From: Crambe crambe
Lineage: Eukaryota > Porifera > Demospongiae > Poecilosclerida > Crambeidae
DNA length: 64,000 nt
Direction: 5' to 3'
NCBI GenBank assembly: GCA_963924555.1
Contig: OZ004583.1
Location: forward strand, 8,136,582 to 8,200,581
Position numbers and translations under genes: made by a program. The notes under the pieces were generated by a model, which was not told the DNA's origin, searched no databases, and worked only from the letters and a program-made list of their open reading frames with translations. Position 1 is the stretch's first letter. The number at the start of each line of letters is the position of its first letter. Shown in pieces: positions 10,925 to 24,416 of this stretch.

Positions 10925-13402
10925 TCACTCCGGATGTCTAGTCAGTCCATACACCATGTTCTTCTCCATCACTATCTCTCCACGTCCATCGCTCACACCA
11001 TACACCTGGTCTGTCTTCATCTCTGTGTTGGGAGACTGGGAGGTGTTGACACCATGAGCAGCTGCCAATTCCTCTCCCCTTGTACCTATCATGAAGAGGA
11101 TCAATACGTCACCATTGTGTTCACCAATGAGTGTGGTGCAACTCACTCACCTCTTAAATAAGGAAAGGTGAATACTGCAGTATTCAGGAAACTGATAATT
11201 GAGAGAACGAAGGTTGAGGCTATGAGATAGTCTCGAGTAGACTGCCAAGCAGGATCACATGTGTCTGTATGAAACAACAGATAGTGACGAAGGAGCATTT
11301 TCAGTGGCTACATAAGTAACAACTCAAAAGTGTAGGGTAGATAAGAAAATAGCAGGGCATTATGGGTAAAATAATGAAAGTGATTTCCTACTGTTCATCT
11401 CCCTAACTACAGATAGCTAAGTAGCTACTTACCTACGTAACATGACATTGTGGAGGAGCTAATGTAATCATTTACTTTTCTGTGGTCCAACATAATTATG
11501 CAGCTACTGTTATCCACAGACAAACAGTTGCCAGAATTGTAACAACCAAGATGAAGGAATTCCTTTGAGTGATCCAGGTGGATTTAGTACCTTGAGATTA
11601 ATGATTGCACATTACGCACTTCAAGATCAGTTAATGCTTGCTACATTCCCCTATAGGCAATAGCTACTTACCCTTTTGCATTTAGATGTGTGAGATATCA
11701 CAGTCATCAGGAAACTGACAAGTAGAAGGAATATGCCCACAACCAAAAGCCCTAGGTTAGTAGCAGTCAGGCGAATAGAAACTAATAACAAGAAAAGAGA
11801 ATATTATCTTGGAATGGTGTGAAGTTAGCTGGCTATATTGAAATCTTTACATTTTCCAGTCATGAAACTCCTTCTTGACTTGTAGAAAGTGGAGTTTATC
11901 CTCACTTCAACCTGAAAGTAGTACAGAGTTGAAGCATCCATCAATGGTAGGGGAGAGGGTGAGTTCAAGGACATGTTCAGGTGGTTGTCAAAGTTCTCAT
12001 GGAGGAGTCCCGGCCATATTGGACAACACAAGGTCCTTCAGCCAGTACAGAGGAACAGAGAAGAGTAGTAACACAGTCTTCAAATGTTCGTGTAGAGGTT
12101 AAAACTTCCGATTGAAGTGAGTTTCCTGTGATAGAATAATGAGCAATTCATAACATAAATGAACATACATATGTACCTATAGAAGTTGAATCTGCGGCAT
12201 TAGATCTTCCAAAGGCATTGACAGAGACGAGATAGATTTGATTTGAGGAGGAAGAGAGGGTGAAGGAGGAGGAACAGAGATTATTATTGCAGCTATCAGA
12301 GTTAACCACCCTCTCTTCCAACCTCCCCCCTCTGCTGTCATTCAGGAATATTGTGTAGTTGAGAGAGTTGTCAAAGGAACAAACGTCAGATACGGACAAA
12401 TGCTATATTAAGTAGAAGTGATGGAGTAGCAAAATGAAATACATTATACACTCGAATCTCGATCTTACCTTTACTTGCCATGTCACTGTCAGCTGACTTA
12501 GTGAATTTTCATTATATGTAGAAAAAAGTGTAATCTCAGGAATCAGTGGAACTAAAAGTAACAGACAGGCAGGTCATGTGAAGGAGTTTAATAAGTGGCT
12601 ACCTTGTGGGTGGACTGTGATAGTATTTCCAGCCCCTTCTTGATTCCCACAGTCGATGGCACTGATATTGAAGGAGTATTGTGGTCCCCAGGACCAGTCC
12701 AGAGCAGTTGTAACTTTCACTGGGTCTCACCAGCTGGTCACTGAGACCGGAGGAGGGGGTGGGGCTTACTACTGCATGATAGTTGGTTATGTTGTTCCCA
12801 GAGGAGAAGGAGGAAGACCATTCAAAGGACAATGATATATCTCCGGGGGAGATGATAAGGGAACATTCCAGCAAGGGACGTGTGGGAGGTGATTAATTAT
12901 TATAATTTACCTATGTATTGGAAATCTATTCCAGTGGTACTTCTGGTGCCTATGCTCCCACAACTGATGTTATTTCCTCCAAGCATTACTATAGCAGACA
13001 AGTTAGCAGTTAGAGTAGAGTAGGAGTTTGATCTATCAAGACTGCTGTCACTGTAGGAGGCCTCCACTATCTGAATCATTACCACATCACTCCAGGGGGA
13101 TGACACAAAGGTGTCATATGGAAACTGATGGTTAGGGTTGTATGGATAAGCAGCTATTATGTCATCATTGATGAACCATCTCAGTGTTGTGGATGGTAGA
13201 TCCACAGCAGTGCAGTTAAATGTCACTTGAGGACAAACTCCAGATGATAAGGTGACATTAGGAGATAATAGAACAGCTGTGAAATAATATAATGTGACTA
13301 ATGCTGTCTAAGTGTAATATGGTATACATACAATAACTCACATCCTGTGACAAATCTCATTGCTATCATCATCAGCCATGAGATCACCAACAACAATGAA
13401 CT
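10925..13402 (-). pseudogene. Receptor copy E: decayed full-length copy
   Basis: Rightmost copy. Recognisable parts: leader 13402-13342, Ig 13276-12911, FN3-1 about 12880-12602, FN3-2 including about 12403-12176, third module from about 12110, TM exons, and tail ending at 10925. The expected first exon survives near 13806-13860 only as sequence without ATG and with a damaged donor. A deletion in the Ig/FN3-1 intron (around 12891) removes the acceptor, so reading continues from Ig into a stop. FN3-1 has one extra base near 12683 and the third module lacks one base at 12000/12001, each shifting the frame relative to B and D. The tail (11104-10925) is intact, with NMVYGLT. Function of the whole protein looks lost. 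Confidence 0.8.
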
Positions 13403-14265
13403 CTAAAGTCATGGGAAAACACATACAAAGAGAAGTTCCATAACTACATTTCTAGTTTATAAATTATGCTTGAGATGGCGGTTCACTTCCCCAAAGATTA
13501 CTTTGTATATGAAATGAAATACACAGCTGCAACATAAATGAAAGATTACTACTAGCTAATCATTGTAGAGACGGTTGGTGGAAACTTGAGCATTTACGTA
13601 GTTGAGAGACCAAGTATTTTGCTGTTAACTTGACCACTCAATTCCATGTAGCTATTGGCTAGCTTCATACTTGTCTATCAGCATATTAGAACACTGTCAT
13701 AATGATAGGAGTCACGTTACATACTATTTTAATTGTGGCAACTCTAACAGGTAGGTAGGTAGTTTAACTACTTATTTTGCTAGTTTTCTTGTGAGTAGAA
13801 ATACACTAGTTCTTCTACTTCATCATCAATGAAGGCATATGTCAGTTGTCCTCAGCTCTATTTTGTAATAATAGATACCCTTTACCATATAATATAATTA
13901 AGGTTGACCCTTTACCATGTCGACCCTTACCCAAGATGCTGGTCTGCAGATTAACTGGTAGGACATTTGATATTCTGAAAATAACACTAATACACAGTGA
14001 TAATTATAACAATCATAATTCAGCATCTGTAAAAAACAACAACAGTGGTAAAAATGGTGCTGGAAAATAAATGGTGCTAAGCAATAGGATATAATATAAA
14101 GGCAGATTTTAACATTTAGAGATTATATATACAATCTTTTTTAATAATGATATACAAAAAGCCAAAAAGAAAAAAAATGATTTGAATATGGAACATGTAC
14201 AGAATAACAGAATACAGTACAAATTTCACTAATAAAGGATCTGAGCGTTGCTCTGTCGCAGTTAA
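13403..14265. other. Intergenic; remnant first exon of copy E
   Basis: Contains sequence related to the conserved 5' region of the other receptor copies, including the degenerate first exon near 13806-13860, then AT-rich DNA down to the astacin stop codon. No other gene seen. Confidence 0.5.
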
Positions 14266-17200
14266 CTAGAATTTCTGGATGAAGAACATATCCTTTCCAC
14301 AGACTTCTTCCTCCCCATTGCTGCTGCTGTTTCCTCCTCCTCCTAGATGCAAAGCGTCGTGGTTGACAAAAATACATTGGACCTTGGAACAGAGCCCATT
14401 CTGTGAGTTGCAACCCAGTGCACACTGTTGGCGAAAGTGAGACTGTGGAATATCTGGCATCTTGAACTCGAATCCAATAAAATCTCTGTGTGTGATAGGC
14501 TCTCCGACGTTCTTGCCTTCAGCCCGTACGACAAGGATGTTCTCCCGACAAAACGTCGCATTATACTTGTCATCAGTCGAGCATTCTGAGGAGAGGGAAC
14601 AGATTTTCGTTTTTGGATTGCAGGAGACAAACAAACGACTATTCATGACTTTTCCATATGATTTATGCTCCATCACTATTTCATCACCAACTCTAATGAC
14701 TTTGCTGCCATTGGATAACTTGTGAAGGGTGAAGATGTTATTTGGACAGAGTTCCTTGTCATTCTCTCTGAGTTTCTTCCCTGGGCAGTTGTTGACTTCG
14801 CACTGGTATTCATTGCAACTTAGCCACGAACCGTTAACAAAATCGGTGCCATTCACCGACAGACCTACTTGTTCTCCTAAATAATTGAAAAATGTCAAAA
14901 TTAACAACTTGTTCGTAGCTAGGCAGCACTAAAGAAGTACTGAATACTTTGCTAATTCTCTATATTTGTCTAAAACGATGTCATATCTATAAATAGCTCA
15001 TTGATAAATTAATTTCATATTAAGGCTTGCAAGTCAGGCAGCAGTCTGGTATGGCGCTAACAGTGAGTGGTATTTTGGTGGTGTAATCCTAGCAATGCTC
15101 TTTCGTCAGAAGTGAAGTAACCTTGGCAGCCAATGTGTCAAAACACAGCGACTTCTAAGTGAGAAGATATTTGGCGTAATAATAGCGAACAAGATAATCT
15201 TATTAACAAAAATGATAGCTAGAAAGATATAATTTGGGTAATGAATTGGTCGACTTTAACTACTAATTTGCCCAAGGTTTTGGAAATAATCAAGTAAACA
15301 GCTGCTTTTGCAGTGCCACATCCTTCAATTAGTTGATACAATATGGTCACCCTCCACCACTAACTACCTAATCCCATTGCAGAGACAAAAGGTGGCTTGC
15401 TGGCCCTAACTAGCTAAACTGCTACTTGCAAACCCACAAAAGAGAAGAAGGAATGAGTTTATTCAACCAGACCAGACAGATACGACTGACTTATCCCATG
15501 GATCAAGGCAGCCTATAGATGAAGTACAACTCTACAACCTACACTGCTGCCTGCAAACATGCTGCATACATGCTGCATGCATGTCTGACACTGCTACATG
15601 CATGTTGCGTGCATGTTTGACACTGCTGCATACATAGTGCTACTAAAGACTTATAGATTAGCCTCTAACCTGAGTAAATGTTATCTCCATTTATATCATT
15701 CTTGTCGTTAGACTTCGGAGGTCCTGCAAGTATGGAAAGAAGGAAGGAAGGAATAATACAGATTCTATCACAAGTGCAAATTCCTGCGGTTATGCAAAGT
15801 AAACTTTTATGGGCACTCTTTATCAGTGCAGCAATAGCCATTGCCCTGAGGCAAAACTGGACTAGATCAGCTAATTAGCTACTTATTGTAGCCATAAAAA
15901 TTAATGGCTACTGAGAGAGGTGTGCATCACCTAATCAACCAAGTAAAGTTTAAAATATTTTTGGAATACGAGTCTAGTTTCACATAATTAGATAGTACCA
16001 TATGAAAGTGATTTTATGGCGACAAAAAATCTAGCTATAAATTGTTCAGCCATTTTTTTTTAAATGCATGAGTTCTCATAATAACAACATTACAAGAGTC
16101 TGAGTGTTCCATTAGATGGCAAATGGAACCTATATCATTTGACCAAGTCACTCTCTCCCCCTTCCATACTTCCTAGGGAACCATAACAAGATGAAAGGGT
16201 CTCAAGTTACCCTACCCAGCGCCAACATGGGGTACATCGCCCTCATAAACTAAGTGGGTCTGGATCATGCGTATAAAGTGCATTATTAATTCAAAAACTG
16301 ATCTTATGGGTGTTTGATTGCACTTAAAAGGGACAGAGAGTGAATTCGGATAGGGATCTCTTCGTGTAGACATCACTGACTCATAATAGGATGTTTTTGT
16401 GCATTCCAGCATTATAATAAATAATAATTAGAAACCCTTCCATGCCTTCAAGGAATTGAAGGAGATAAATAAAAAGCCAGTCCCAGTCCCCCCCCCCCCC
16501 CCCCCCCCCCCCAAAGAAATTAAATGATTAAATGTCTGAATGTCTGATAAAAAAAAGAGAGACTTGTGAACTGATAGCACCCAATCACGCATGCTATTTA
16601 TTTAAGACTTTCATTCATTTATTATGAGCTCCTTTATGGAGGAAATGATTATCAGACTGGGGGCATGGCAACATTCACAGAACGTAAAGCTTCATGTTGT
16701 GTCGTTCAAAAAGCTAGACTTCTAAGTTAAAACTTCTTTGATGACATCTTGGAATCCAAACAATGAATCTTGTAGGATTTCTCAGCAGAGCTTGCTGTAG
16801 CATGCTGGGAGCTGAGATGAATAATTTCATAATATGTATGAAACTAAAGCACAAAGTTGATAATGAATTGAATGCTGTCATGGTGACGATATCAGAAGTG
16901 AAATTCTTTTCAGCAGTTTTTATTAAGGTCATGAATGGTCAGAATTCTTCACATCGAAACCAGAGGGGGGAGGTTGACAAACATGAGGTTTCTCTGGCGC
17001 CACTGAAAGCGTAGGTCGCTTGAGAAAGTAGGGCTACCAAATACAAACAAGAATGCACAGAGCTGCTTTTCCTGCTGGCATGTTTAACGGCAGCTAGCAT
17101 GTTTGTGATTCTTTGGAATTACTGAAGTATTCGCTGCCCATAACAGAGTTGACTTATACGAGTGCTAATGATGATACAATATAAATAATTATGTAGGTAT

Positions 17201-20200
17201 GCAAGGACTCCTAGTTGCATCATGCACTTACAAAAATTCTCAGCTTGCAGCTGATGAAAGCTTTGAAATTAGAGACATAATAATAGAGGGGAAAAGCTCA
17301 GACTTTCAAAGGCATAGTTGAAGAGAGGGGGGGGGGGGGGGGGGGATGAGTTAGTGTTTAATTAAACACTAATTATGTAAGTCGAAGGATTGAATAGCCT
17401 AGACACAGCTTCCACCTTTAAAGGGGGAATATTTGCAGCTGATGATGCTTGTGTGGAATTGAAGATTAGTAAACTGCAAGCGTCAACAGGAAGTAAATAA
17501 ACAGACAACAATATTTACTGTCCTGTGATCAACTGTATGAAAATGCCACGCCTCTGTGTTTTGATTCGATTTCTTTATATGGATGCAAATCCAAATTAAA
17601 ATGACAAACTGTGATTTCAGACATGATGTATAGAGAAAGGATGCTTGAAGGATGCTCATGTTGCAGACATGTGCACATCACTGAGGAAGGGCGGGGCACC
17701 AGGAAGAGAAACAGGGTGGTACCTCATAGGGCTTGGAATGAATTGCCAGTTCCCTGATAGGGTGCGATATAACAACAAGCAAAGCCAGAGAAGTGAATGT
17801 ACGAAGGTGACAATAATTAATGATTATATCATGATAAGGTACTTTTTTTCCTGCAGTGTTGGCGGTATTGTCACGGGGTTAGTGTCAGGTCAATGATGGA
17901 TGCTATGCATATTTGCTATAAGGAAAGTCTCACAAAACTTGCTATTTGTTTGTTTTGATACAACAGAACCCATACAAACTGAAGAGCTGGAATTTTTGCC
18001 AGCATCCAGCAATCCCCAGGTGCGTAGACCAGTTTCTTCCAAGAAAACCTAGCACCCCAATGGTATGGATACGAGGATGGGTTTTCTTAGCAAGTATGTG
18101 CACGTACAAGGTATACTTGCTTCCCATAAATTCTTTGGTAATTACTGAGACACTTTGCAGCAAATATCTTAGGGCTAGTGTCGCCAGTGATAAAACATCA
18201 TTATACTGAAGGTGTATAATATCATTATAAAAATCTGTCTCGCCATTTATCACTTGAAAGTTTGCATGCTGTGAACACTTGAACCCAGAAAACTTTAATA
18301 GAAATTTAACTAATCACATCTATGGGCCGACACTAAACCAAAATATTTATCTTTTATTTAATTTTTTTACTACTAGTCAAAGTACACAGTTATTGTACGA
18401 ATAATAATATTTTCCCAAGAACTAAAATTTAGCACTTACTGTCAGCACACTTGTAGAAACGGTTGACCTTGATGCCGTCCCATGTGCTCAGAGAATGCTG
18501 CAATCCGATGTTGATCCCAGCAACGAGATGGGTGGCATTGGGTAGGATCTGCATAGCAGAGGTATTCGTACGAGAGAAGGAATTGAGGGGGTAGTGCATG
18601 ATGCTGCCGAAGTCATACGGACCATAAGTTGAGAAATCGTACTTCCTAAACTGCGACTGGGATCCAGGGATTATATTCTTCTCGATGATCTTCAAGTAGA
18701 GGTCGCGGTCTGGTCTCTGGTGTTCGTGGTAGAGCCCTATCAAGTGGCCTAGCTCGTGCATGATCAACCCTCTCTTCTTGAGACATCTGACCGCTAGCAA
18801 GACTGGTTGACCACGATTCGCATAAAATCTCCACTTCTTCATTCCCACTCGAGAGGAACATCTAAACAAACAAACAAACAAACAAACAAACAAACAAACA
18901 AACAAACAAATTGATAAATAAATAAATATAATGAAACTTCATTAGTATGTGCCATACTGAATAGTGTTTTTAAGTGGGCCTATAATAATAATAAGGCTCC
19001 ATAAGAGAAGTATTGAATCACTGCAAGGTCTAACATAACCATGGCAACTATGAAAACAATAAATAATGGTCTGCTTGTGAGTTGTCACAACATGTCAAAT
19101 CCACCAAGCACTATCAGATTAACACTCCACATCATAAGTATTAATAGCATATTAACACTACATAAGTATTAATGGTCTGTGTTTCCCAAAGATAAATGAC
19201 AAGGATAAATAGTGATTTGCACTTGACTGTATTTTGTTCTAATGTACCATGCTAGTAATCCATGCAGCCACATGTAGCCACATGCAAGTGCATGCATGTA
19301 GCCACACGTACGATGCTTGCATCATGCATGCTGAAATAAGGTAGGCTGGCTCTCGGTGCAAACACCTGGTGCAATAGACCTCAACCACCTTCATTATTCA
19401 TTATAAGGGAATACTATAATTATGATTGTCTATGCACACACACATGCCATTACTGAAGTCTAGTGTCATTGAAGCTGGACAATTGCGAGCACCATCATGG
19501 TTATGAGTTAAGAATGTTCAAGTTTGCAAACTTGTGCCTTCCCCTACATGCCTGCAGTTAATTGAGTTACTTGCACAATTATACAGACAGCACCACTTTG
19601 AATGAGTATATCCGACACCCTTAGGCTAGTCACATGCTGGTTATCTTTAGTGGTGCAAGGCTGCTGCATCATTGAATGGCTGTTGCAACATAATGCAAGG
19701 AATCATGACACAGTAAGTTTTCAGTACACACCGATTTTTAGAATACAAACAATCCCGAAATCATCACAATATCAGTTTCAATCTTCTTTCAAAATTTCAG
19801 GAAATATGAAGTTGAATTAAGTAGTCATAACTCTTTAATTGTGGTCAATGTTACACTAAAGCAGGGAAGCTATCTATACTTTTATTAACTATTCAAGTGT
19901 GACTCTCCTTCACTGCTAGTTTCAATACATAGCCCCACCTATGGAGTAATGATAGACTTACGATTGTTGACTTATTTTAAATGAAGCGAAATAAGTTTCA
20001 TTTGTTCTGTCTACAAATTCGACACAAGATCTTTTGTGCCATACACTAATGGCCTTCGAGACTTGCCTCTTGTATCTTTTGGCTATGAGAAAAAGAGAGA
20101 GAAAAATTATTAATACGACAGAGAAAATTATTCCTCACAAGCAGCTAACTGCTAGTTGATATATTAATATTAAGTTCCAAATTTAAAAAACAAACACTTA

Positions 20201-23101
20201 GCTATGAAAATTGTAATGGATCATTATCAAGTCAAGTGGTAATTCAAATGCCGTAACAAAACAAAAATGTGCATGCTTCAGCAAAAGTAATAGCTCAGTA
20301 CTAAACACATTCATGCCATTGTTTACATAAGACGCCTGATCCATGTCCATTGGCTAACGACTCTCATTAAAAAAGATTTCCAAGATTCATTATAAGGCAA
20401 ACGTGGGTAGGGCCCTATTGAGGAACATTGTGGCGCCATAGAAATTATCGGATATCAATCATGTGCTTTGCACATTGCTCAATACGTGCAGCCACACAAC
20501 ATACATGACTACCACATAAAATCCTCCTCCCTAGGCTTTATCTAGGCATCCCTTAGAATAACGAGGCTGATATGACCCTGATACTGCGAACTGCAGGCAT
20601 CAAGAAACAATTGCTTGCATCATACATGATTTATATGAACGTATATTATGATAACACAGTCATGCGTCATTCCTTGCTCAGCAGCTTTGGACCTAATCAG
20701 AGGCCAAGATCAGTCACAGCTGCACTCATGGTGGTATTTTTGAGGTTAGCTTGGTCCATTATAGATCACGCCACACACATAGTATAGGCACACGGCTGGG
20801 AGGGGTGCACTTACAAGGTCAAATTTTCCCTCCATTTTTGCTAGAATCGAGCGGAGTGAAAGTCCCCGCGTGTGGCTACTGAGTTTGCTGGAGGCTATAC
20901 CACGTTTGCTGGAGGTTACCACCATGGGAGTCTACACCACAATATCCCCCACAAATTAGCTTGATAAGTGACCTTTCTTAATATCTTAAGTGGCAAGAGG
21001 ATTTTCGAGGCTTTAATCAAGATCAACAAAGGTCAAAAGTCCATGAAATGTTTTTGAATTCTGCCTCATTGCGTTGCAGAAATGTGTTGCTCAAATGCCA
21101 ATTGGGAGCATTCTGACTCCCACTTGGAGTTTTCATAAACTGTTGACAGCAGTTGCTCTAGTTCACAAAGAGTGGAAACTTCACACATTTGGGGATCAGG
21201 AAAGGAAATAAAGTGTCCTTATTATAAAGAGAGGTGAGAGGTGTTTTTAATAGAGGGACAGTATCCTTTAAAGAGGTGTCCCTAATTCAGAAAGGAAAAA
21301 AAAAGTGTCCTTATTATAAAGAGAGTGTTTTTACTAGAGGGACAGTATCCTTTTTTAAAGAAATAGCAGTTTGCAACTTATCAACACCACTAAGGAAACC
21401 ACTTCCCTAATATGGGTAAGGCTCATAATTCAATTAGACCACAGCAGATAGTACTACTCCCTTCAGTACACTCTGCCTTGAGGACTTATCAACGTCAAAT
21501 ATAAAGTGGGATCACTCATGCATGTGATGTGTATACATTTTAAGAGTCCCTATGGGTATAAACTGTGTGCGTGCCTGAAATATTTACGCCAACGTTTGTT
21601 TGTGTGCTTTCTCCAAATCTCCATCACTAATTCAATAATACATTTAAACTCTGATCAGTGCCATTTCTTAATTATCTGATATTCACCCACTGCTGATAAA
21701 ACTACAGATATTCATCATTTTGCCAGCTGCAATTAGCCTCACCTCAGGCATTTTTGTGATCATAAAAAAAGTACCACCCATTGGGAAATTAAAAAAAAAA
21801 GAAAAAAAAGGGGGCCCAAATCACATGTGACTGTGTCATCTAGTTTACTACCGCACATCTAATACTCACAATCTTGTCACAAGCATGTAAAGATGTGACA
21901 TTTTGTAAGTATTCAGTAATGCTCTGGGACAGGACTTGGAGACTATAAACACTAGCGGTCCTTTTGAAAATTTGTTGCAATCATAACGTGAGCTGTGGCT
22001 TATGGTTACTGGACAGCTTTGATCTGAATTTGTGGAGGGGGAAAGAGTACTTATACAAGTTGGGTTTACAATTTAAATAAACAATCATTAATATCCTAAC
22101 TATCACACACACCTCTCTCTAATCAAAAGTGCTCACTGAGAAGTCTCTCTCTTGTGCTAAAGTAATTATCGTTTACTGAACTTACGAAAAGGTTCTACAA
22201 ACTCAAATGGTATTCTGTTATTATCCCATGGTGTAGGGTCATCTGCTCCTCTCTTTCTTCTCAGCAACAGATTGTTTTGAGTGTGAGTAAGTGAATCTTG
22301 GCTGCTCCCATCCATCATATCTGTGTTGGCATGAATGCACATCATATAAAGAAGATACCTCTCTTATAATCAAAAACTGAAAGGTCTGAAGAACACTCAG
22401 AACCTATTATTTGAGAGATTGCCTCTCTATGCACAAGATGACATGACGGGCAATAATTAGTGTTTTAGAATGTTCTTGAGACCTGTAAGGTGTTGCTAAG
22501 TCAGTGTGGCTGCAGCTCTTTGGCTTCAAGGTCTACTGGTGAATGAGTTTTTTTTTATCTGCATGCACATAATGAGCTTCTTCTGCTATCTGTGCTGGAT
22601 GGTGGTCGATTTCTGATAAAGATAAAGTCAGTGGCACCATAGATCAGATCAACCTTTCAACGATTAAAATCTTGCATATAGCTACCTGTCCTTAAAGTTT
22701 GAAGAGAGAGAGAGAGAGATAATAAGCTACAAATTTACAGCTATTAATTATCAAGTTTGTAGTATATGCCATATAGCATCATTAGAGCTGTCTAACCTGT
22801 CTGCACTTACTATGCAAGCATGCAAATATGGTATATGATTAGTATAATTATTGTATATACAATAATAACCACATTGCCTGAGGGCATTGGATGCAATCCA
22901 TGCATGCTGCATACACACAAACTCACCTAAATCTTCTAGTCTTTCATTGGGGATCATTACTTCTTCCTGACCTTGAGCGTTTTCGTCCTGCAGATCTTCA
23001 TCCTGCAGTAAAAACTTTGGCGAGTGTATACTCTTCGAGTGTACTACTGAAAATTGCTGGACCAGCAGCAAAAGTACTAAAGAGAGCTTGAGTCTGTACA
23101 T
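14266..23101 (-). CDS. Astacin-family zinc metalloprotease with Cys-rich C-terminal module, 505 aa
   Basis: Six exons: 23101-22927, 22320-22186, 20082-19962, 18861-18440, 15723-15670, 14876-14266; total 1518 nt, stop-free. The start MYRLKLSLVLLLLVQQF is a signal peptide. A propeptide ends at the furin-like site RRKR, followed by PWDNNRIPFEF, the usual astacin mature start. The zinc motif is HELGHLIGLYHEHQRPDRD, with the catalytic Glu and three His, and the Met-turn is SIMHYP with its Tyr. The C-terminal about 200 residues form a Cys-rich module shared with the next gene and not recognised by me. Secreted or pericellular protease; substrate unknown. Exon 5 (18 codons, donor GTTAGA) is the weakest part of the model. 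Introns are up to 2.7 kb and hold poly-G/C runs. Exon 3 is 121 nt, as in the paralog. Confidence 0.85.
16488..16512. repeat. Poly-C run (25 nt)
   Basis: Uninterrupted C tract in an intron of the first astacin gene. Length should be treated as approximate, because such runs are error-prone in sequencing. Confidence 0.9.
17327..17345. repeat. Poly-G run (19 nt)
   Basis: Uninterrupted G tract in the same 2.7-kb astacin intron as the poly-C run. Confidence 0.9.
18863..18910. repeat. (CAAA)n microsatellite beside a splice acceptor
   Basis: About twelve CAAA units. On the coding (minus) strand it reads (TTTG)n and lies directly upstream of the TTTAG acceptor of the catalytic exon of the first astacin gene, so it forms the pyrimidine-rich tract. 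Confidence 0.9.
21206..21358. repeat. Imperfect direct duplication, about 60-75 bp
   Basis: Two copies of a segment reading AGTGTCCTTATTATAAAGAG followed by TAGAGGGACAGTATCC lie about 90 bp apart in an astacin intron. Similar GAGGGACA fragments occur near 26236, which suggests remains of a dispersed element. Confidence 0.6.
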
Positions 23102-23713
23102 AATTCTCTGGAACTTCACTGAATATTCTATTGCTGATGATAATAAGATTGTTTGGTGGTGCTTGCTGCTTCTTCTTATATGATCTTCTGAAGTGTATTT
23201 CGCTGAAGTGTGACTTGATATTACTTTGGCAGACATTATATGAAGTGAGTTAGTCTCTTTTTTGAGCAGTAATAATAGGTTGGTAAATTCTACCGCAACC
23301 TCCCAAAACGCTTGCTTTATAATAGCGAGGGTGTTTAACTACGCATGCGCGAAATCTTTGGTAAAGGGGTTTCATAGCTCGAGCTAGCTAGCTAGCTAGC
23401 TTCATCATGCATACTATACTAGCGAATTGCGATCCTTACCTACCTATAGATTCACTCTCCTTCAGGGTGTATGAGGGGCATAATTATTTGGGGGGGGGGG
23501 GGGGGGGGGGCTGGTAGAACATAATTATATACCAGTTGTAGATTTTGTGTATTTTTATGTGATTTAGGGAGTAGCAGTTAACATGAAACTAATTAATGTG
23601 GTTGAGTGTTTTAATACATCACATGAGTGACCTTTAATCTAGCTTCATCAATACAATGATTAAAGAAAATATAGGGGGGTCTGCCCCCCTTGAAAAACAT
23701 TGGGGGGCCTCAG

Positions 23714-23760
<47 letters not shown>

Positions 23761-24416
23761 AGCCTATGCAGTGGAGACACCAAAACAAAGAACTTGGAAC
23801 CAATAATTATGAACACACGTTGAAGCCTGGGAGGTTGTCCTCTTTTAGTGGTTATTTTGTATACAGAGTATACAAGATTGTTCTTTGGAAAGGTTCGTCC
23901 TCTAGCACTTTCAAAGTGGGACCTTTATCGAGAGGGTGCACTGTACTGAGGGTTTAAAAGTTGGAGAGGGGGCTAGAATCCCCTCTCCAGGAGATCAACA
24001 TGTCATGTTATTATGCTATAGCTCTATATCCAGAAATTTTATATCTCTTGACAAGTCTCCTGGATCTTCATGACCTTGGACAGTTGAGGGAAGGTGATGA
24101 CCTATGTTAGCTGAGGACCGGGAGCTGTATTGGTATGATATGGTGTGTGTCTCCTCACAGACAATCAATACCAGGTTGACTTCTGCTATGCTAAGTCTGC
24201 AGTTGCTGGATAAATTGTTATGGTAGTAGTAGTAATAGCAATGCTTATTAATAAATACAGCTACACAACACCATTGAACAGCTGATTCAATTTAAATTTA
24301 TTATCATTCATCATTGTTTCGTTAAATCAATAATTGTATAATCATGTATTGTGAGTTTGATATATTGATGGAATCACGTGAAAACAACATGGCTATGGTT
24401 GATAGCTCAGCTGGTC
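23102..24416. other. Intergenic between the two astacin genes
   Basis: Holds the presumptive promoter of the first astacin gene, a (TAGC)n patch near 23385-23402, a 21-nt G run (23490-23510) and a 47-nt C run. No coding region seen. Confidence 0.6.
23714..23760. repeat. Poly-C run (47 nt)
   Basis: Longest homopolymer of the window. It is preceded by short G6 and C6 blocks (23673-23707) that could pair with it. It creates spurious polyproline and polyglycine reading frames. Confidence 0.9.

Noticed and set aside
23634..23957. Polyglycine and polyproline frames
   Set aside because: Produced entirely by the 47-nt C run.
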